A stretch of 64,000 nucleotides of DNA from Mycobacterium sp. 1164966.3 (lineage in GTDB: Bacteria; Actinomycetota; Actinomycetes; Mycobacteriales; Mycobacteriaceae): assembly GCF_001665395.1 (NCBI RefSeq), contig NZ_LZSG01000049.1, positions 42,517 to 106,516 on the forward strand, given 5' to 3'. Positions within the stretch are counted from its first letter, which is position 1. Every line of letters begins with the position of its first letter. Under the pieces are notes generated by a model. That model was not told the origin of the DNA and did no database searches. It saw nothing but the letters and a program-made list of their open reading frames with translations. Made by a program: the position numbers and the translations under genes. This document shows positions 42,724 through 51,641 of the stretch, piece after piece.

Positions 42724-43735
42724 TTTTCATTGCCCGAACTGCGGTCAGCGCCTGGCATTTGAGAACTCGGCGTGCTTGGCGTGCGGCAGCGCGCTCGGAT
42801 TTTCGCTGGAGCAGATGGCCTTGCTGGTGATCGCCCGGGACGGAGACACCGACCACGCCGGCGCCGTGCCTGCCGACGACTATCAGCTGTGCGCCAATCT
42901 CTATGTGGCCGAATGCAATTGGCTGGTTCCCAAAAGCCGTCCGGGCGGGCTGTGCACGTCGTGCGCGCTGACGCTGGAACGGCCCAACGACACCGACACC
43001 GACGGCCTGGCGGCATTCGCCCGGGCCGAGGCGGCCAAGCGGCGGCTGATCGTAGAGCTGTACGAGCTGAAGTTGCCGATCGTCGGACGCGACGAGGATC
43101 CGGAACAAGGTTTGGGATTTCGCCTGCTGTCCAGTGCATTCGAGCAGGTGATGACCGGCCATGACAACGGGGTCATCACGCTGGATCTGGCCGAGGGCGA
43201 CGACGTCCATCGCGAGCAGTTGCGGGTTGAGATGGACGAGCCGTACCGGACCCTGCTCGGGCACTTCCGGCACGAGATCGGGCACTACTACTTCTACCGG
43301 CTGATCGCTCCGTCGAGTGACCACCTGAAGCGGTTCAACGAGCTGTTCGGCGACCCCGACGCCGACTACCAGGCGGCGCTGGACCAGCACTACGACGAAG
43401 GTCCGCCCGACGGCTGGCAGGAAAGCTTCGTGTCGTCCTATGCGACCATGCACCCGGCCGAGGACTGGGCCGAGACGTTCGCCCACTATCTGCACATCCG
43501 GGACACCCTGGACACCTCCGCCTGGTGCGGCTTCGCGCCGGCGACGGCGACCTTCGACCGTCCGGCCTTGGGGCCCAGCGCATTTCCGCACATCATCGAG
43601 ATGTGGCTGCCGGTGTCGTGGTCACTGAACATGGTGAACCGATCGATGGGCCACGACGACTTGTACCCCTTTGTGCTGCCGGTCGCCGTGCTGGAAAAGA
43701 TGAAGTTCATCCACACGGTCATCGTCGACTCGTAG
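42707..43735 (+). CDS. Zinc-ribbon metallopeptidase (Rv2568c-like, PF10005 type)
   Basis: A 342-residue protein with an N-terminal zinc ribbon (Cys9, Cys12, Cys23, Cys26). A second Cys pair lies in GGLCTSC, and a catalytic-type HEIGHYY follows, with His189, Glu190 and His193. Glu in AEDWAETFAHYLHI may be the third ligand. This is the conserved layout of putative zinc-binding peptidases that accompany transglutaminase and ATP-grasp genes. The start overlaps the upstream gene by 17 bp (ATG 42707; ATG 42716 is also possible), so they are translationally coupled. The substrate is unknown. Confidence 0.9.
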   Translation: MPWMRDFHCPNCGQRLAFENSACLACGSALGFSLEQMALLVIARDGDTDHAGAVPADDYQLCANLYVAECNWLVPKSRPGGLCTSCALTLERPNDTDTDGLAAFARAEAAKRRLIVELYELKLPIVGRDEDPEQGLGFRLLSSAFEQVMTGHDNGVITLDLAEGDDVHREQLRVEMDEPYRTLLGHFRHEIGHYYFYRLIAPSSDHLKRFNELFGDPDADYQAALDQHYDEGPPDGWQESFVSSYATMHPAEDWAETFAHYLHIRDTLDTSAWCGFAPATATFDRPALGPSAFPHIIEMWLPVSWSLNMVNRSMGHDDLYPFVLPVAVLEKMKFIHTVIVDS

Positions 43736-43749
43736 CGCAAGTTCTCCCG

Positions 43750-43807
43750 CGAGCAGACACAAAATCGCCCAAATCCCCGGTGATTTGGGCGATTTTGCGT
43801 CTGCTCG
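43750..43807. terminator. Very strong bidirectional terminator hairpin
   Basis: A 26-bp stem (arms 43750-43775 and 43782-43807) has a single mismatch and a 6-nt loop. It lies between the stops of the convergent zinc-ribbon peptidase and ATP-grasp genes, so it should end both transcripts. Confidence 0.85.
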
Positions 43808-43825
43808 GCCCCCTAACCGGCACGC

Positions 43826-46498
43826 CTAGGCAGGCATGACCCGTCGTTCGTCGGGTCCCCACAGCGGCTGCATGCCACCCGGCAACGCCAGCTGGGTGTC
43901 CGTGATGACGTCGGCGAGCTCGCGCAGCGCCGCGTGGATCGCATCCAGCAGATCCGCCAGCTCCGCGCGGCGGCCCTCGGTGACCTCGTCCAGCTCGGCC
44001 GGATCCGACCGGCGCAGGCGGGTGTTGATGTCGTCGGCCATGCGCTCCGGCCGCGACGAGCCCGACGAGCCCGGCAACTCCCTGAGGTTGGCCCGCAACC
44101 GCTCCAGCTGGTAGGCCAGCGACCGGGGGTTGTGGGGGTCGAACAGCATCAACTCCGTCACCGCGGCGACGCTGACGATGCCCACGTTGCGGCGCCGGTA
44201 GATGACCGACGATTCACATGCCACCAGGGTGGACTCGATGATGGTCTGCTCGGCGGGCGCGCTGCGCACCCTGGTCAACGTCGCCCGCAGCAACGCTGTC
44301 AGCCAGAGGCCGCGTTCGATACGTTTACCGACGTCCATCATGGTCCAGCCGACGTCGTGCACCATCGACTCGCTGGCCACCCCCGAGAGCGTCAGCATCC
44401 CGGCCAGCGTCTGCGTCTGAGCCGAGGCGAGCAAGGCGTCGGCCTCGCCCAGCGACTGCGGCGGGTCGTCCCGCTGCACTACCGCGCGTTCCACATTGGC
44501 CAGCACCATCCAGGTGTCGTTGGACAACTGGTCGCGCACCGCCCTGGCGGCCAGCGCCAGCCCGTCCACCGACTGGACCAGCGATCCCGGCCGGTCCGGG
44601 TCCATGGTCAGCGACCAAAGCATCGAGGGGGCGACGGCTACCAGCTCGGCGTGATCGTTGCGGGTGCCGATGTCGGTCCCGGTGATGCGGCCCAGCGCGG
44701 CCATCAGCACCGGCACGCACTCGCTTTCCTCGGTGACCTGCTGGTTGCGGTATACGTGGTAGCGCTCGCGGGCGACGATCAGCAAACGGGCCATGTTCTC
44801 CGCGCGCTCGCCGTAGCGGCCCATCCAGAACAGGTCGGACAGCACGCGCGGCGAGCTCACCCCCAGGGTGCCGGCGCCACTCTTCGCCGGGTGACGTGCC
44901 GGCGCCCCCAACGCAGGTAGAGCAACCGCCTCGGCGCGGGCACGTTCCGTCGGCCGAACCCAGACGTCCTTGGCCGCAACGGTTTTCAGCGTGTAGCCGG
45001 CGGGCCCGGGCGCCAGCACGTAGCCCAGCCCGCCGATCATCGGCGCGTAGCCGCTGCGCTGGGCAACGGTGAACAATCGCATCCCGACACCGGCCGACGT
45101 CAGCACACCGGCATGGTCGGTCGGCGCCGACGAGAACTCCGGTGGTTCCTGCCCGACCCACTGCCAGGGCATGTCCGCGATGCGCGCGGCCAGCTCGTCC
45201 AGCTCGGCCGATGAAAGTGCCAGTCCGACAAAGCTTTCCGCCCGCACCGTGGACTTGATCAACAACGAAGGCAGCTTCGCCAACAGATGCGAGAGTTCAC
45301 CGGCGATGCCGCCCCAGTACACCGGCGCCGTGTCCAGCAGCGGAGCCTCGCCCAGCAAGCGCCCGGTGAGCTCGGGCAAAAACCGAAGCAGCCCTGGGCT
45401 TTCCAGGATGCCACTGCCCAGGGTGTTGACGACGGTGACGGTCCCGCGGTGTTGTGCCTCGACCAAGCCGACGACCCCCAGCCTGGAATCGGCGCGCAGA
45501 TCCAGTGGGTCCACATAGTCGGCGTCGACGCGCCGCAGAACGACGTCGACCCGCTTGAGGGTGCCCAACGAGCGCATCCACAGCTTCCCGTCGCGCACCA
45601 CCAGGTCCGCGCTCTCGACCAACGGGAAGCCCAGCAACGTCGCCAGATACGCCTGATCGAAAGCGGTTTCGGAGTAGATGCCCGGGCTGAGCACCACCAC
45701 CACCGGGTCTTGGGCGACGTCGGGCGCCGCGTCGATCAGTGCCAGCCGCAGCGCCTGGGCGAACGGCGTCGTCGGCCGCGGCGCAATTCTTTCGTAGAGG
45801 TCGGGGATCGCGTGCGCCATCACGCGGCGGTCGGCCAGCGCATAGCCGGCTCCCGACGGTGCCTGCGTCCAGTCGGCGTTGACCTGAAAACCACCGTCGG
45901 GGCGCCGGGTCAGATCGCAGCCGTGCATGAACAGCTGGTGGCGCCCCGGCACCTCGACTCCGATCGCCGCCCGCACGTAACCGGGATGAGCGAACACCAG
46001 TTGTGCCGGAAGGATGCCTTCCGTGAGCAGCGTGCGCGGTCCGTACAAGTCCGCGAGCACGGCGTTGAGCAGACGCGACCGCTGCACCAGGCCGGATTCG
46101 AGCACATCCCAATCGGCCGCGGAGACCACCAGCGGCAGCGTGTCCAGCGTCCACGGTCCCGGCTCCGGCCCGTGCCCACCGGTGGCCCGGTCCCAGCTGG
46201 CCTCGGCCTCCGAGACTCCGGTGTAGGTGATTCCGTCGTTGTCGATCAGGCTGCGCACCACCGAGCGCAGCCGGTCCAGCCCGGCCCTGCCGCGCTCGGC
46301 GACGGTGTCGGCCAACTCGGCCCAAGCGGGCCGCACGCTTCCGCCGGCGTCGACGAATTCGTCGTAACCTCCGCCCGCTGAGCCGGCCGCCCGCAGATCG
46401 AAGAGGGCTTCCTGGGCGCGCGCGGTGCGGTACCCGGCCACCAGCCGGTCTACGTCGTAGCGTGCGGTAGCAGCCGGGTCGCTCGTCCCGAGCGTCAT
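43826..46498 (-). CDS. Circularly permuted ATP-grasp plus alpha-E domain protein (Rv2567-like)
   Basis: A protein of about 890 residues in two parts. The first about 520 residues are a circularly permuted ATP-grasp domain (DUF404/DUF407), with YAPMIGGLGYVLAPG and a series of R/D/E-rich loops. The second part (about 560-890) is the all-helical alpha-E domain (DUF403), with SDLFWMGRYGERAENMARLL and SLAYQLERLRANL. Comparative genomics links this pair with transglutaminase and peptidase genes in predicted peptide-tagging or peptide-synthesis systems. The upstream ATG at 46519 is also possible; 46498 is closer to the M. tuberculosis length. It faces the two partner genes across a terminator. Confidence 0.92.
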   Translation of the reverse strand: MTLGTSDPAATARYDVDRLVAGYRTARAQEALFDLRAAGSAGGGYDEFVDAGGSVRPAWAELADTVAERGRAGLDRLRSVVRSLIDNDGITYTGVSEAEASWDRATGGHGPEPGPWTLDTLPLVVSAADWDVLESGLVQRSRLLNAVLADLYGPRTLLTEGILPAQLVFAHPGYVRAAIGVEVPGRHQLFMHGCDLTRRPDGGFQVNADWTQAPSGAGYALADRRVMAHAIPDLYERIAPRPTTPFAQALRLALIDAAPDVAQDPVVVVLSPGIYSETAFDQAYLATLLGFPLVESADLVVRDGKLWMRSLGTLKRVDVVLRRVDADYVDPLDLRADSRLGVVGLVEAQHRGTVTVVNTLGSGILESPGLLRFLPELTGRLLGEAPLLDTAPVYWGGIAGELSHLLAKLPSLLIKSTVRAESFVGLALSSAELDELAARIADMPWQWVGQEPPEFSSAPTDHAGVLTSAGVGMRLFTVAQRSGYAPMIGGLGYVLAPGPAGYTLKTVAAKDVWVRPTERARAEAVALPALGAPARHPAKSGAGTLGVSSPRVLSDLFWMGRYGERAENMARLLIVARERYHVYRNQQVTEESECVPVLMAALGRITGTDIGTRNDHAELVAVAPSMLWSLTMDPDRPGSLVQSVDGLALAARAVRDQLSNDTWMVLANVERAVVQRDDPPQSLGEADALLASAQTQTLAGMLTLSGVASESMVHDVGWTMMDVGKRIERGLWLTALLRATLTRVRSAPAEQTIIESTLVACESSVIYRRRNVGIVSVAAVTELMLFDPHNPRSLAYQLERLRANLRELPGSSGSSRPERMADDINTRLRRSDPAELDEVTEGRRAELADLLDAIHAALRELADVITDTQLALPGGMQPLWGPDERRVMPA

Positions 46499-46695
46499 CG
46501 TCCGGCCCGTCCTGCGCATCTCATTACTGCTGCACGGTACGCAGGCATCGCGGACCGGGAATGCCAGGCGCGCCGAGGCCTGCAGGCATCCCGTTTCAGC
46601 GCAACGTCGCTGCTCATCACCGCTGATCTCATCACAATGGCGGGCACCCTGCAGCGCAGTGCAATTCCGTTGGTTGGCCCTGCTTCCCGCAAATG

Positions 46696-46732
46696 GGTTT
46701 CGGCTCCTGACTTGCCGTCAGGAGCCGAAACC
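46696..46732. terminator. Terminator hairpin with U-tract on plus strand
   Basis: A perfect 15-bp stem (arms 46696-46710 and 46718-46732) and a 7-nt loop are followed by TTTTT on the plus strand. It lies 11 bp past the stop of the Pro-rich membrane protein gene, so it ends that minus-strand transcript. The rest of the gap to 46498 shows no further gene that I can support. Confidence 0.8.
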
Positions 46733-46743
46733 TTTTTGCGGGG

Positions 46744-47748
46744 CTAGCTGTACTGCGGGCCGGGCGGGATCCCCGGCGGCGGGCCCTGCTGGAACCCGGG
46801 CTGGGCCACCTCGGCGACTTGGCCACCGGTGAGCTTGCGGTACGTGTAAGCCTGGATCAACGCTGCCACCGGGATAGCGACGACAACGCCGATGCCGCAA
46901 GCCAATTGGCCGACCAGGATCACCGCGTACTGGACGAGCCAGGACAACAAGGTGGGGCCGACGTTGGCCCTGGCCGTCTCGATGCTGGCCTTGATGGCGT
47001 CGACGGGCGACAGGGACCGGTCGATGGCGAACTGAATCGCGAATATCGAGAGGAAGGCAAAGATCAGGCCGGGGATGAAGCACAGTATCGATCCGATGCC
47101 AACGCCCAGGGCCACCAACAACGCGGTCAGGATGACCGGACCCAGGTTGCGCGGTTTGAAGAACGTCCCGATGCTCACCGGCTTTCCGTCGGCGATGTCC
47201 AGGGCACCCGACGCATATGAGGCTTGCATGTACATCGCCGCGGCGATGATCAGGACGTACATGACAAGCATCAGGATCAACGCGCCTGCGCCTCCCGACG
47301 ACGATGTGTGTTGGTAGCCGTAGGAGTCGGTATAGGTCGAGGTCGTCGCGAGAGCGATGGTGCCGCCATACATCACACCGAAGACGATTCCCATGCCAAC
47401 GATGTAGATGATTGCCGGCACGACCAGCGCCTGCGCGTTCTGCGTGAACTTGTCCTTGGCCCAGTTGAACGCATCACCGACGCTGAACGGCGGTGATACC
47501 GGACCGCCGGGTTGTCCGCCGTATCCCGGGGGCGGGTAGCCGGCCTGGGGCGCGCCGTAGCCTTGCGACGACCCGGGGGGAGGGGGAGGCGCCCCGTAGC
47601 CGCCGCCGGGTTGGCCTCCGGGTGGGCCATAGTTCGGCGGCGGGGGAGGCGGTGCGTTGTAACCGGGCGGAGGTGGCGTCCCGTAGTTGGGTGGCGGGTG
47701 GCCCGAAGAACCTGGGTTTCTGCCATACGGGTCGGGGGGCTGGCTCAT
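46744..47748 (-). CDS. Pro/Gly-rich membrane protein (Rv2560-like)
   Basis: A 334-residue protein whose first 90 residues are Pro/Gly/Tyr-rich repeats (GYGAPPPPPGSSQGYGAP type). A hydrophobic part with five or six helices and a Gly-rich C-terminal end follows. The layout matches M. tuberculosis Rv2560. The proline-rich stretch is predicted to be cytoplasmic and may bind partner proteins. ATG at 47748 is preferred over 47760, since GAGGAC precedes it. Function is unknown. Confidence 0.9.
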   Translation of the reverse strand: MSQPPDPYGRNPGSSGHPPPNYGTPPPPGYNAPPPPPPNYGPPGGQPGGGYGAPPPPPGSSQGYGAPQAGYPPPGYGGQPGGPVSPPFSVGDAFNWAKDKFTQNAQALVVPAIIYIVGMGIVFGVMYGGTIALATTSTYTDSYGYQHTSSSGGAGALILMLVMYVLIIAAAMYMQASYASGALDIADGKPVSIGTFFKPRNLGPVILTALLVALGVGIGSILCFIPGLIFAFLSIFAIQFAIDRSLSPVDAIKASIETARANVGPTLLSWLVQYAVILVGQLACGIGVVVAIPVAALIQAYTYRKLTGGQVAEVAQPGFQQGPPPGIPPGPQYS

Positions 47749-47878
47749 TGCCGTCCTCATTCGCTGTTGTCGGTGCGCCGTAATCTGGCAAACCGGAACT
47801 TAGCAAATAAGAGGCAAAGACGCTCGGGTTGCGCGCAAGGAACTTTTGCCTTCGCGCGGGGTGTCGCGGCGACGTGGT

Positions 47879-49246
47879 ATGCCTGAAACCGTGTCCGACG
47901 GTCTGTTCGACCTGCCCGGCGCGCCGCAGACTACCGGCCAGGAGTTGAGACTCCCGGGCGCGTCGGCGCCGCTGGCGGTGCGGATGCGTCCGGCGTCTCT
48001 CGAAGAAGTGGTTGGCCAGGACCATTTGCTGGCGTCCGGGTCGCCGCTGCGCCGGCTGGTTGAGGGTTCGGGTGTGGCGTCGGCCATCCTCTACGGCCCG
48101 CCGGGCAGCGGGAAGACGACGCTGGCGGCGCTGATTTCGCAGGCCACTGGCCGCCGGTTCGAGGCGCTGTCGGCACTGTCGGCTGGTGTCAAGGAAGTTC
48201 GGGCCGTTATTGAGAGTGCCCGGAGAGCGCTCCTTTCCGGTGAGCAGACGGTGCTGTTCATCGACGAGGTACACCGTTTCTCCAAGACTCAGCAGGACGC
48301 TCTGCTGTCCGCGGTGGAGAACCGGGTGGTGCTGCTGGTCGCCGCGACTACCGAGAACCCGTCGTTTTCCGTGGTGGCGCCGCTGCTGTCCAGGTCGCTG
48401 ATCCTGCAGTTGCGGCCGTTGACCGCCGACGACATCCGTACGGTTGTGCAGCGCGCGATCGACGACCCACGCGGCCTGGGTGGTGGCGTCACGGTGTCGC
48501 CCGAGGCCGTAGACCTGTTGGTGCAACTAGCTGCCGGGGACGCCCGCCGGGCGTTGACCGCCCTGGAAGTGGCCGCCGAAGCCGCTGAGGCGGCCGGTGT
48601 TCCGGTCAGTGTCGAGACCATCGAGCAGTCCCTGGACAAGGCCGCAGTCCGCTACGACCGCGACGGCGACCAGCACTACGACGTCATCAGCGCCTTCATC
48701 AAGTCGGTGCGCGGCTCCGACGTCGACGCTGCGCTGCATTATCTGGCCCGGATGCTGATAGCCGGCGAGGACCCGCGGTTTGTCGCGCGCCGACTGATGA
48801 TCCTCGCCAGTGAGGACATCGGAATGGCCGATCCGACTGCGCTACAGACGGCGGTCGCCGCCGCCCAGACGGTTGCGCTGATCGGGATGCCCGAAGCTCA
48901 GCTCACGCTGGCGCACGCCACCGTGCACCTGGCCACGGCGCCGAAGTCGAACGCGGTGACGACAGCGCTGGGTGCGGCTATGAACGACATCAAGGCGGGC
49001 AAGGCCGGCCTGGTTCCCGCGCATCTGCGCGACGGGCATTACTCCGGCGCGGCGGCGCTGGGCAACGCGCAGGGCTACACGTATTCCCACGACGACCCCG
49101 ACGGCGTTGTCGCTCAACAATATCCGCCGGATGAGCTGGTTGGCGTGGACTACTACCGGCCCACCAATCACGGGGTTGAACGGGATATCGCCGGCCGGCT
49201 GGATCGGCTGCGGGCGATCATCCGCAAGAAGAAGGGACGCTCATGA
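47879..49246 (+). CDS. rarA: Replication-associated recombination ATPase RarA
   Basis: A 455-residue AAA+ ATPase of the RarA/MgsA family that acts at stalled replication forks. Walker A GPPGSGKTT (about 75-83), Walker B FIDEVHRF, and the C-terminal tetramer domain with DVDAALHYLARMLIAGEDPRFVARRL are present. ATG at 47879 is chosen; the frame is open from 47846, and GTG at 47891 is another candidate. It overlaps the next gene by ATGA. M. tuberculosis Rv2559c is the orthologue. Confidence 0.95.
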   Translation: MPETVSDGLFDLPGAPQTTGQELRLPGASAPLAVRMRPASLEEVVGQDHLLASGSPLRRLVEGSGVASAILYGPPGSGKTTLAALISQATGRRFEALSALSAGVKEVRAVIESARRALLSGEQTVLFIDEVHRFSKTQQDALLSAVENRVVLLVAATTENPSFSVVAPLLSRSLILQLRPLTADDIRTVVQRAIDDPRGLGGGVTVSPEAVDLLVQLAAGDARRALTALEVAAEAAEAAGVPVSVETIEQSLDKAAVRYDRDGDQHYDVISAFIKSVRGSDVDAALHYLARMLIAGEDPRFVARRLMILASEDIGMADPTALQTAVAAAQTVALIGMPEAQLTLAHATVHLATAPKSNAVTTALGAAMNDIKAGKAGLVPAHLRDGHYSGAAALGNAQGYTYSHDDPDGVVAQQYPPDELVGVDYYRPTNHGVERDIAGRLDRLRAIIRKKKGRS

Positions 49247-49578
49247 GGACCTTTACCGACGACGAGATGCGCGAACTGCTGCCCGGCGCCAAGGTCTACA
49301 GCGTCGTCATCCTCAAGCAAGGACCGAGTTTCGGCGAAGACAGGGCGCCGGCGATCGTCTGGGAACACGGCCGCCGCAACTTCGGACTACGCGACGCCGG
49401 TGTGCTGGCAGTGGTGCTGCCCGTCACCGACGACTCCGACGTGTGCGGCATCGGGCTGTTCGACGCGACGTCCGAGGACACTGCCGCGCTCATGGACGAA
49501 GACCCCGGAGTGGTCGCGGGGGTTTTCACCTACGAGGTGCACCCCTGCCGCGGCTTCCCCGGGGACGCGCTGCGGTAG
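49243..49578 (+). CDS. Small YCII-like protein, unknown function
   Basis: A 111-residue protein coupled to rarA by an ATGA overlap. The end (EDPGVVAGVFTYEVHPCRGF) resembles the last strand of YCII/YciI dimeric alpha-beta barrel proteins, and the first part has a VYSVVILKQGPSF strand. Cofactor or substrate cannot be inferred. The translation link to rarA suggests it is made together with it. Confidence 0.65.
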   Translation: MRTFTDDEMRELLPGAKVYSVVILKQGPSFGEDRAPAIVWEHGRRNFGLRDAGVLAVVLPVTDDSDVCGIGLFDATSEDTAALMDEDPGVVAGVFTYEVHPCRGFPGDALR

Positions 49579-49605
49579 GCGTGCTCGCCGGGTCGGCAGG
49601 CCCGT

Positions 49606-49661
49606 CGAGCGTGCCGCCAGCCGCACAGTGGCGCGCGAGCGTGCGGCTGTCAGCACGCTCG
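49606..49661. terminator. Two-tier hairpin between convergent genes
   Basis: A 9-bp outer stem (CGAGCGTGC 49606-49614 with GCACGCTCG 49653-49661) encloses an 8-bp inner stem (49619-49626 with 49641-49648). It lies between the YCII-like gene and the Rv2557-like gene, so it could serve both strands. Confidence 0.65.
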
Positions 49662-49671
49662 TGAAGGGAAC

Positions 49672-50292
49672 TCAGACCAGCTCGGGCACCCGCAGGTGCG
49701 CCAGCGCCAGCTCGAATTCCTCGACGTCGTACTGGTCCACCCCGAGGTTGCGCAGCTCAGCGGTCCGCAACGCGCGGGACTGCTCCCGGTTGCGGTCCAT
49801 CGCCTCCATGCTGTCGAATGTCGTGGACACCACCGCGCGGGCCGAGATGGTGTCGATCAGCAGGCTGGTGCTGCAGAAACCCTCGAGCTCCTCGATCGCC
49901 GGCACAATGGCCATCCGGTAGTAGTCGATGGCCGGCTCGAACCGATCGGGCCGCGCCTTGACCCACGTGGCGCGGACGCAGGCGCCGGGGCCTGAGCGGT
50001 GGTCGCGGTGAAACACCGCGATCTGCCATTGGTCGACGGCGGTGTAGCCGCCGAACCGGTCGGCCGCTTCCTGGCGGACCGGCCACACGCGCTCGGCGCT
50101 GTCGCGCATCGCGTCGAAGGTTTCCCAGGAGCTGGTCGCTATGCACCTGCCGGTTTCCCGGTTGACCAACAGCGACAAGCCCAGGCAGCCGTCGATCCCC
50201 CTGAGCGCGGGCATGACGACATCGCGCACGTGGGCGATGCCGGCGTCGATGCACCCTGTCTTCGCTTGGATTGTGGTAGAGCGTGCGTACAC
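49672..50292 (-). CDS. Rv2557-type two-domain protein (paralogue A)
   Basis: A 206-residue protein with two repeats that look like dimeric alpha-beta barrel (ABM-type) domains. Each starts with a strand and a helix and contains a GRCIATSSWET-like segment. It is a close paralogue of the gene at 50445-51065; both start MYARSTTIQA and end LALAHLRVPELV. M. tuberculosis Rv2557 and Rv2558 are the equivalents and are known to be induced in nutrient starvation. Their biochemical role is unknown. The GTG at 50292 starts the conserved MYARSTT sequence. Confidence 0.85.
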   Translation of the reverse strand: MYARSTTIQAKTGCIDAGIAHVRDVVMPALRGIDGCLGLSLLVNRETGRCIATSSWETFDAMRDSAERVWPVRQEAADRFGGYTAVDQWQIAVFHRDHRSGPGACVRATWVKARPDRFEPAIDYYRMAIVPAIEELEGFCSTSLLIDTISARAVVSTTFDSMEAMDRNREQSRALRTAELRNLGVDQYDVEEFELALAHLRVPELV

Positions 50293-50321
50293 GGTCGGCC
50301 CTCTCCCTCTCGGGCGGCGCC

Positions 50322-50336
50322 CCGGTGCGCCACCGG
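50322..50336. promoter_or_regulatory. Imperfect palindrome upstream of paralogue A
   Basis: CCGGTGCGCCACCGG lies 30-44 nt upstream of the start and is a one-base shorter form of the palindrome before paralogue B. It may be an operator or a leader hairpin. Confidence 0.4.
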
Positions 50337-50444
50337 TAAACCACTACGTTCCTCCGACGAATTGGCCATGGCAATACTTTCGCGGGGCAGAACGCGTAGT
50401 ACCGGCCGAATGCTTGATCCAGCCGGTAGTACTGCGGTTCTCGT

Positions 50445-51065
50445 TCAGACGAGCTCGGGCACCCGCAGGTGCGCCAGGGCCAGCTCGAACTCGTTTTCGT
50501 CGAGTTCCTCGGCGCCCGCCTCCTGCATCGACGAGTTCTTCAGTTCGGTTGCCCGGTCCCTGTTCCGCTCCATCGCGTCGAGGCTGTCGAACGTCGCCGA
50601 TGACACCGCGCGACCGGATGCGCGGTCGACCAGCAGGCTTGCACTGCAGAACCCGTCCAGGCCCTCGAGTTGGGGCAGCACAGACGACTTGTAGTACTCG
50701 ATGCCTTGGTCCATCTGGTCGGGCGCGACCCTGACCCAGGTCGCACGCACGCCCGCACCATCGGGCGCGCGGTGGTCGCGGTGTAGCGCCGCGATCTCCC
50801 ACTGCTCGACGTTTGCCGTGCCCCCGAACATCTCGGCGGCCCGATCACGAATCGGCGTCACGGTTTCGCCGCTGGCGCGCATGGCCTCGTCGCTCTCCCA
50901 GGCGCTCGTGGCGATGCACCGGCCAGAGCGACGGTCGACCAAAAGGGATACACCGATGCACCCCGGCATACCTTGCAGCGCGGGCATAACATCCTCGCGA
51001 ACGTGCGCAATTCCGCCGTCGATGGACGAGGGTTGCGCCTGGATTGTGGTAGAGCGTGCGTACAC
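50445..51065 (-). CDS. Rv2558-type two-domain protein (paralogue B)
   Basis: A 206-residue paralogue of the gene at 49672-50292, same orientation, with 152 bp between them. The same plan is seen: GIAHVREDVMPALQGMPGCIGVSLLVDR, then a second domain with SVLPQLEGLDGFCSASLLVDR. Its GTG start at 51065 has AGAGGGGG upstream. The promoter region was duplicated with the gene. By homology it belongs to the starvation-induced Rv2557/Rv2558 pair; the molecular function is unknown. Confidence 0.85.
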   Translation of the reverse strand: MYARSTTIQAQPSSIDGGIAHVREDVMPALQGMPGCIGVSLLVDRRSGRCIATSAWESDEAMRASGETVTPIRDRAAEMFGGTANVEQWEIAALHRDHRAPDGAGVRATWVRVAPDQMDQGIEYYKSSVLPQLEGLDGFCSASLLVDRASGRAVSSATFDSLDAMERNRDRATELKNSSMQEAGAEELDENEFELALAHLRVPELV

Positions 51066-51096
51066 GATCCGCCCCCTCTTTGTTCGGGGCAGCGCC

Positions 51097-51112
51097 CCGG
51101 TGGCGCCACCGG
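51097..51112. promoter_or_regulatory. Perfect 16-bp palindrome upstream of paralogue B
   Basis: CCGGTGGCGCCACCGG is a perfect palindrome 32-47 nt upstream of the start. Paralogue A has the same element minus one base. Its conservation in a duplicated leader suggests an operator or a leader stem-loop. Confidence 0.5.
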
Positions 51113-51213
51113 TCCACGCACTACCTTCCTCCTGCCGGTTAGCGCCCGCAATGGTGTGGCGGCGCGCACAAACAATTGGTCGCTCTCAGCAGCCGCGCCG
51201 TAGGCTTTACCGA

Positions 51214-51615
51214 ATGAAGACCGATGTGCTCGATGTGGACACCGCGCGTCGCCGCATCGTCGATCTCACCGACGCGGTGCGGTCGTTCTGCGCCGAGCAC
51301 AGCGACGGCTTGTGCAACGTGTTCGTCCCACATGCCACGGCCGGGGTCGCGATCATCGAGACCGGTGCCGGTTCGGACGACGACCTGGTCGACACCCTGG
51401 AACGGCTGTTGCCACGCGACGACCGCTACCGGCACGCGCACGGCTCCTTCGGTCACGGCGCCGACCATGTGCTGCCGGCGATAGTCGCGCCCTCGGTGAC
51501 GGTGCCCGTCTCCGCCGGCGAGCCGCTGCTGGGCACTTGGCAGAGCATCGTTCTCGTCGACCTCAACCGGGACAATCCGCGGCGATCGGTGCGCCTGAGC
51601 TTCCTGGAAGGCTAG
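51214..51615 (+). CDS. YjbQ (UPF0047) family protein
   Basis: A 133-residue protein of the YjbQ family with the conserved GLCNVFVPHATAGVAIIET, HGADHVLPAIVAPSVTVPV and LGTWQSIVLVDLNRD. Some family members show weak thiamine phosphate synthase activity, but the true role is uncertain. ATG at 51214 is supported by the family N-terminus. It is upstream of alaS on the same strand, as Rv2556c is in M. tuberculosis. Confidence 0.92.
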   Translation: MKTDVLDVDTARRRIVDLTDAVRSFCAEHSDGLCNVFVPHATAGVAIIETGAGSDDDLVDTLERLLPRDDRYRHAHGSFGHGADHVLPAIVAPSVTVPVSAGEPLLGTWQSIVLVDLNRDNPRRSVRLSFLEG

Positions 51616-51641
51616 GCACGGCCCACCGGTACTGTGAGCGA

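Noticed and set aside
46520..46695. Possible small gene in the gap after the ATP-grasp gene start (64-65 codons)
   Set aside because: No ribosome binding site, basic low-complexity translation and no domain; more likely promoter sequence.
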